Shown here piece by piece: positions 6,678 to 9,399 of a stretch of DNA of 9,399 nucleotides. Within the stretch, counting starts at the first letter, position 1. Each line of letters starts with the position of its first letter. The stretch is taken from positions 588 to 9,986 of the forward strand of contig DODZ01000012.1 in NCBI GenBank assembly GCA_003524145.1. The letters run 5' to 3'. The stretch is from Candidatus Apopatosoma intestinale (lineage in GTDB: Bacteria; Bacillota; Clostridia; Oscillospirales; CAG-272). The notes below the pieces were generated by a model. It searched no databases and was not told where the DNA came from. It saw nothing but the letters and a program-made list of their open reading frames with translations. The translations under genes were made by a program, and so were the position numbers.

Positions 6678-7565
6678 TCATTCTATTATATTTATCCCGT
6701 CGGGAACATCGAAAACAGAAACTTCTCTGTAGCTTCCGCCGTATTCGCCGTCCGCCGTGAAGGACACCTCTTCCTCAAAGATAAGGTCTGCCCGCTCGGC
6801 TTTCAGCCGCACCACCATCGGTGATTCGCCCATTGTCAGCAGTGCCGTGACGGCGCTCTGCAGCTCCGCCGCGTTTTTCGGATAACGCACGAGCGTGACA
6901 TCGAGCATTCCGTCGCGCAGGCGCTCCATCTCGTTGTCGCCGAAAAATCTTATCCCGCCGACCGTCTTGGAATTTGAAAACATTCCGTATATAAATTCGC
7001 CAGATATCTCGGTATCGGCTGTTTTTATCGTCATTTTGTAAGGCTTCAGCTCAGCGAGGCTCTTTGCCGCCTCGGCAACATACGCAATCTTTCCGAATGA
7101 TGCCTTTTTTGTCTGCGAAGTCTGATAAGCCACCGCCGTGAAAGCGCCGAATGCCGCAACATAGGAGAAATACCTGTCGCCTATCCTGCCGATATCGTAT
7201 TTGTGTGCCTCACCGTTTGCTATCTTGTCTATAGCCATCTTTATATTCTTCGGGATTTTGTGGCTTCCGGCAAAATCGTTCACCGTGCCTGTCGGGATAT
7301 AGCCGAGCTCCGCATCGCTTTTTATCGATATCAGCCCGTTGAGCGTTTCGTTGAGCGTTCCGTCGCCTCCGCAGCATACCACAGCGTCATAGCCCTCGGA
7401 ATATTCGCAAACGGCACGGATGATATCACCGGTACATTTTGAAAAATAAACAGTAATAAGCGGATATTTTGCCGAGAGTATATTTATCATGTCATATACC
7501 CAGCGGCGAGCCGCCCCGTCGCCCGAATTGGGATTTATTATAAGGAGCAGTTTCTTCTCCGGCAT
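6678..7565 (-). CDS. Diacylglycerol kinase family lipid kinase (YegS/BmrU/DgkB-like)
   Basis: The 295-residue soluble enzyme of the DAGK catalytic family is expected to phosphorylate diacylglycerol or a related lipid with ATP at the inner membrane face. Motifs: IINPNSGDG (9-17) at the first strand, the nucleotide-binding CGGDGTLNETLNGL (65-78), PTGTVNDFA (91-99), a C-terminal beta-sandwich, and the conserved DGE at 272-274 that contributes to the active site in DgkB-like enzymes. The length is normal for the family. The open frame extends to 7646, but the start at 7565 is chosen because GGGAGG lies 7 nt upstream, MPEKKLLLIINP matches the usual N-terminus, and the extra upstream part would begin before the predicted transcription start near 7619. 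It is the first gene of the operon and is followed after 38 nt by the lipoprotein. The exact lipid substrate cannot be told from sequence; family members include diacylglycerol, undecaprenol-related and sphingoid kinases. Confidence 0.92.
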   Translation of the reverse strand: MPEKKLLLIINPNSGDGAARRWVYDMINILSAKYPLITVYFSKCTGDIIRAVCEYSEGYDAVVCCGGDGTLNETLNGLISIKSDAELGYIPTGTVNDFAGSHKIPKNIKMAIDKIANGEAHKYDIGRIGDRYFSYVAAFGAFTAVAYQTSQTKKASFGKIAYVAEAAKSLAELKPYKMTIKTADTEISGEFIYGMFSNSKTVGGIRFFGDNEMERLRDGMLDVTLVRYPKNAAELQSAVTALLTMGESPMVVRLKAERADLIFEEEVSFTADGEYGGSYREVSVFDVPDGINIIE

Positions 7566-7572
7566 TTGTCTA

Positions 7573-7578
7573 CCTCCC
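7573..7578 (-). promoter_or_regulatory. Ribosome binding site deciding the lipid kinase start
   Basis: GGGAGG on the minus strand, 7 nt before the ATG at 7565, a near-ideal Shine-Dalgarno sequence and spacing. It excludes the longer start at 7646. Confidence 0.85.
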
Positions 7579-7625
7579 AACTGTTTGCAAAAGAAAAAAA
7601 GTCGTCCCATTTTTACATATACTAC

Positions 7626-7654
7626 ATTATACAGTAAATCCATCAAAAAATCAA
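7626..7654 (-). promoter_or_regulatory. Sigma-A promoter of the lipid kinase/ABC operon
   Basis: On the minus strand, TTGATT (7654-7649) and a perfect TATAAT (7631-7626) are separated by 17 bp. Transcription should start near 7619, giving a leader of roughly 54 nt before the lipid kinase ATG. The surrounding DNA is AT-rich. No other good promoter was found upstream of this six-gene run. Confidence 0.8.
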
Positions 7655-7715
7655 GTATAAATACCCTTATTTTCCGTGAAAAGCAAACGAAGATGTAAAT
7701 AAATTGAGAATAATA

Positions 7716-7744
7716 TTGAAATATTTCCTCTCTCGTGTTATACT
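7716..7744 (+). promoter_or_regulatory. Sigma-A promoter of the MATE gene, extended -10
   Basis: TTGAAA (7716-7721), a 17-bp spacer, and TATACT (7739-7744) preceded by TGT, giving an extended -10 element. Transcription should start near 7751, leaving a leader of about 46 nt. It is back to back with the operon promoter; 61 bp separate the two -35 boxes, close enough for one regulator to act on both. Confidence 0.8.
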
Positions 7745-7796
7745 GTCATTCGATCTGTTCTTTGCAGACCCATAAAACCCAAACGGAGATAATATA

Positions 7797-9203
7797 ATGA
7801 CGGAAAATATAAACAGAAATCAGCGCTTGTCGCTTCTGCCTAAAGGCTTCTATAAAAGAGCCTTTTCGCTCGCGATACCGATAGCCCTGCAAAACCTGCT
7901 CACCTCGAGCGGAGCGCTTGTCGATACGATAATGGTAATAGGACTCGGCAATACAAAGCTCTCGGCAATAGGACTTGCGGGCAGACTGATGTTCCTTTTC
8001 AATGTGGCTTGCTTCGGCTTCTGCTCGGGCGGTGCCACCATGTTTTCGCAGTATTGGGGTGCAGGCGAAAAAAAGAACATCCGCAAAACCTTCTGTACGG
8101 TGCTATGTGCCATCATGACCTTCGGGCTTATCTATGCGCTCACAATGTTCTTTGCACCGACGGCGCTCATGCATATTTTCACAAAAGACCCTACCAAAAT
8201 TGCTCTCGGCGCGGAATGTGTGAAAATCTATTCCCTTGCGGTAATATTCGTGGCATTTTCGCAGATAGGCTGTGCGGCTCTTCGCGCAACGGAAAAGGTT
8301 TCCGTCCCGCTTATTACCTCGGCAATATCCGTTGTGGTAAATACCTGCCTCAATTATATACTCATAAACGGCAAACTCGGTCTCCCGAGAATGGAGCTTC
8401 GCGGTGCCGCCATAGCGACGGTGATAAGTTCGGCTGTTCAGGCTATAATCGTGCTTCTTTTCATTATCTTTTCAGATAATGCGATAAAGGTGAAGCTGCA
8501 GGATTTCCGCGAGCTTTCAAAGGACTTTTTCTTAAAATATTTCAGGATAGCATCGCCTACCATACTCAATGAAATAATGTGGGCATTCGGCACGAATATC
8601 TATGTTATTATTCTTGCCAGCATGGGTGATGACAATTACGCGGGCTATACGATATATGAATCGGTGCAGCAGCTTATCTTTGTATTTTTTGTCGGACTGT
8701 GCAATTCATGCGCCATCATCGTCGGCAAATATGTCGGCGACGGCAAGCACAGAGAAGCTTTTGCCGCGGCAAAAAGATTTATGATCATGGTGCCGCTTCT
8801 CGGGCTTGTCATGGGTGTTATAATATTCTTCACCCGCGATGCCCTGCTCTCGATAATGCCGATAGAAACGGAAGCCGCGCATTCCGTTGCCTCAAGTCTG
8901 CTTGTGATATACGGCTTCTGGCTCGTGGTGCGAATGATACCGTATACGGCGATATGCGGAATATTCCGCGCGGGCGGCGATACGAAAACAGGCTGTATTT
9001 TTGAGGTGCTGGCAATATATGTTCTCAGCATACCGACGGCTTTTATCTGCCGCGCGCTCGGTGTGCCTTTCGTAATGACTGTTTTCTGCATTTTTATTGC
9101 GGAGGATTTGGTCAAAGGAAGCCTTTGCCTCTGGCGCTTCTTCAGCCGCAAATGGATAATGCAGATAACGGATATACCTCCGGAAGAGGTATATCCCGAA
9201 TAA
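7797..9203 (+). CDS. MATE family efflux transporter
   Basis: The 468-residue membrane protein belongs to the multidrug and toxic compound extrusion (MATE) family, cation-coupled exporters of drugs or metabolites. Twelve hydrophobic segments are expected, in two pseudo-symmetric halves. First-half marks: SLAIPIALQNLL (24-35), ALVDTIMVIGLG (40-51) with D43, GGATMFSQYWGAGE (78-91), and RATEK (163-167) followed by LNYILINGKLG. Matching second-half marks: IASPTILNEIMW (251-262), AIIVGKYVGDG (306-316) and RAGGDTK (391-397). Length and motif order are normal. The ATG at 7797 has GGAG at 7785-7788, 8 nt upstream. It is monocistronic, with its own promoter and terminator, and diverges from the lipid kinase operon. 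The substrate and coupling ion cannot be deduced; such genes are usually annotated as multidrug exporters only by family. The last codons contain an 11-bp dyad. Confidence 0.93.
   Translation: MTENINRNQRLSLLPKGFYKRAFSLAIPIALQNLLTSSGALVDTIMVIGLGNTKLSAIGLAGRLMFLFNVACFGFCSGGATMFSQYWGAGEKKNIRKTFCTVLCAIMTFGLIYALTMFFAPTALMHIFTKDPTKIALGAECVKIYSLAVIFVAFSQIGCAALRATEKVSVPLITSAISVVVNTCLNYILINGKLGLPRMELRGAAIATVISSAVQAIIVLLFIIFSDNAIKVKLQDFRELSKDFFLKYFRIASPTILNEIMWAFGTNIYVIILASMGDDNYAGYTIYESVQQLIFVFFVGLCNSCAIIVGKYVGDGKHREAFAAAKRFMIMVPLLGLVMGVIIFFTRDALLSIMPIETEAAHSVASSLLVIYGFWLVVRMIPYTAICGIFRAGGDTKTGCIFEVLAIYVLSIPTAFICRALGVPFVMTVFCIFIAEDLVKGSLCLWRFFSRKWIMQITDIPPEEVYPE
9170..9196 (+). repeat. Perfect inverted repeat inside the 3' end of the MATE gene
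   Basis: GGATATACCTC (9170-9180) pairs perfectly with GAGGTATATCC (9186-9196) around the 5-nt loop CGGAA. It covers codons for ITDIPPEEVYP and ends 4 nt before the stop codon. With the terminator that follows, the transcript would end in two consecutive hairpins. It might stabilise the mRNA 3' end or act as an ancillary stop signal. Confidence 0.55.
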
Positions 9204-9207
9204 TGAT

Positions 9208-9240
9208 AAAACCCGCTTGCCGCCATGGCAGGCGGGTTTT
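9208..9240 (+). terminator. Terminator of the MATE gene, possibly bidirectional
   Basis: A 14-bp stem (9208-9221 with 9227-9240), with one T-G wobble on the plus strand, encloses a 5-nt loop and starts 4 nt after the stop codon. The arms run from AAAACCCGC to GCGGGTTTT. The T-run is only four bases before GCATT. On the minus strand the stem is also followed by TTTTATCATTATT, so it should also block transcription entering from the right. Confidence 0.85.
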
Positions 9241-9245
9241 GCATT

Positions 9246-9294
9246 GGGGGAATTGACACATACGCGGAGCGTGTGTGTCGGCGTCGCCGAGGCA
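9246..9294 (+). repeat. Intergenic hairpin repeat, unit 1 of 2
   Basis: A 49-bp unit made of GGGGGAATT, an 11-bp stem (9255-9265 with 9269-9279) closed by the triloop GGA, and the constant tail GGCGTCGCCGAGGCA (9280-9294). The stem contains one T-G pair at position 7. The tail itself holds the small palindrome GGCG-T-CGCC. No reading frame of note crosses this region. Confidence 0.75.
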
Positions 9295-9343
9295 GGGGGA
9301 ATTAACCAATGCACGCAGTGCGTTGGTTGGCGTCGCCGAGACA
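9295..9343 (+). repeat. Intergenic hairpin repeat, unit 2 of 2
   Basis: It is exactly 49 bp and directly follows unit 1. Leader GGGGGAATT and tail GGCGTCGCCGAGACA match unit 1 apart from one G/A change, but the 11-bp stem (9304-9314 with 9318-9328) has a different sequence, AACCAATGCAC, with its own complementary right arm. Loop GCA, stem length and the T-G pair at position 7 are kept. Confidence 0.75.
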
Positions 9344-9355
9344 GGGGAAGAGTTC

Positions 9356-9382
9356 TCAAAGAGAGGGGAACGCTCTCTTTGA
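9356..9382 (+). repeat. Third hairpin of the repeat element
   Basis: A 10-bp perfect stem (TCAAAGAGAG at 9356-9365 with CTCTCTTTGA at 9373-9382) encloses a 7-nt loop. It follows a third GGGG run (9344-9347) but has a different geometry from the two preceding units and no GGCGTCGCC tail after it. The remaining bases to 9399 (GACTTTTGGTACTTTT) are T-rich and could be the start of a further structure cut by the window edge. Confidence 0.6.
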
Positions 9383-9399
9383 TGACTTTTGGTACTTTT

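Noticed and set aside
9246..9399. CRISPR array or tRNA-like structure in the right-hand repeats
   Set aside because: There are only two units, the variable part is itself a palindrome, not a unique spacer, and no cloverleaf or cas gene is present.

Overview
The window looks like chromosomal DNA from a Gram-positive, low-to-moderate-GC bacterium of the Clostridia type (Bacillota). The grounds are strong GGAGG-type ribosome binding sites before almost every gene, consensus sigma-A promoters, a lipobox lipoprotein, and a gene set (GldG/DUF4340 ABC cluster, BmrU-like lipid kinase, MATE pump) common in gut Clostridia. Genus cannot be read from the sequence alone.

Layout. Bases 1-146 hold the edge of an intergenic repeat element, a small hairpin and an intrinsic terminator. 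Bases 147-716 (-) encode a sce7726-family, PD-(D/E)XK-like protein. Bases 779-7565 carry six closely spaced minus-strand genes, in transcription order: diacylglycerol-kinase-like lipid kinase, small lipoprotein, ABC ATPase, ABC-2 permease, GldG-family membrane protein, and DUF4340 membrane-anchored protein. Two junctions are 4-bp ATGA overlaps and the other gaps are 15-38 nt, so this reads as one operon from a good promoter at 7654-7626, ending at a hairpin at 746-775. A 231-bp divergent intergenic region follows, with a second, plus-strand extended -10 promoter that drives a MATE-family efflux transporter (7797-9203). The MATE gene ends in a perfect dyad inside its last codons, followed at once by a terminator hairpin. 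From 9246 to the end lies a tandem repeat of 49-bp units, each with an 11-bp stem closed by a GNA triloop, followed by a third hairpin. A partial copy in opposite orientation forms bases 1-19.

How the genes may work together. ATPase, permease, GldG and DUF4340 proteins form a recognisable ABC-2 type envelope complex related to GldA/GldF/GldG. ATPase and permease would make the pump core. The GldG and DUF4340 proteins are anchored in the membrane with large external domains. The lipoprotein is translationally coupled to the ATPase and is a plausible external partner. The lipid kinase at the head of the operon suggests a link to membrane lipid metabolism, but this is inferred from position only. 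The substrate is unknown. Several gene starts were moved downstream of the longest possible start because a Shine-Dalgarno sequence clearly supports the internal ATG.
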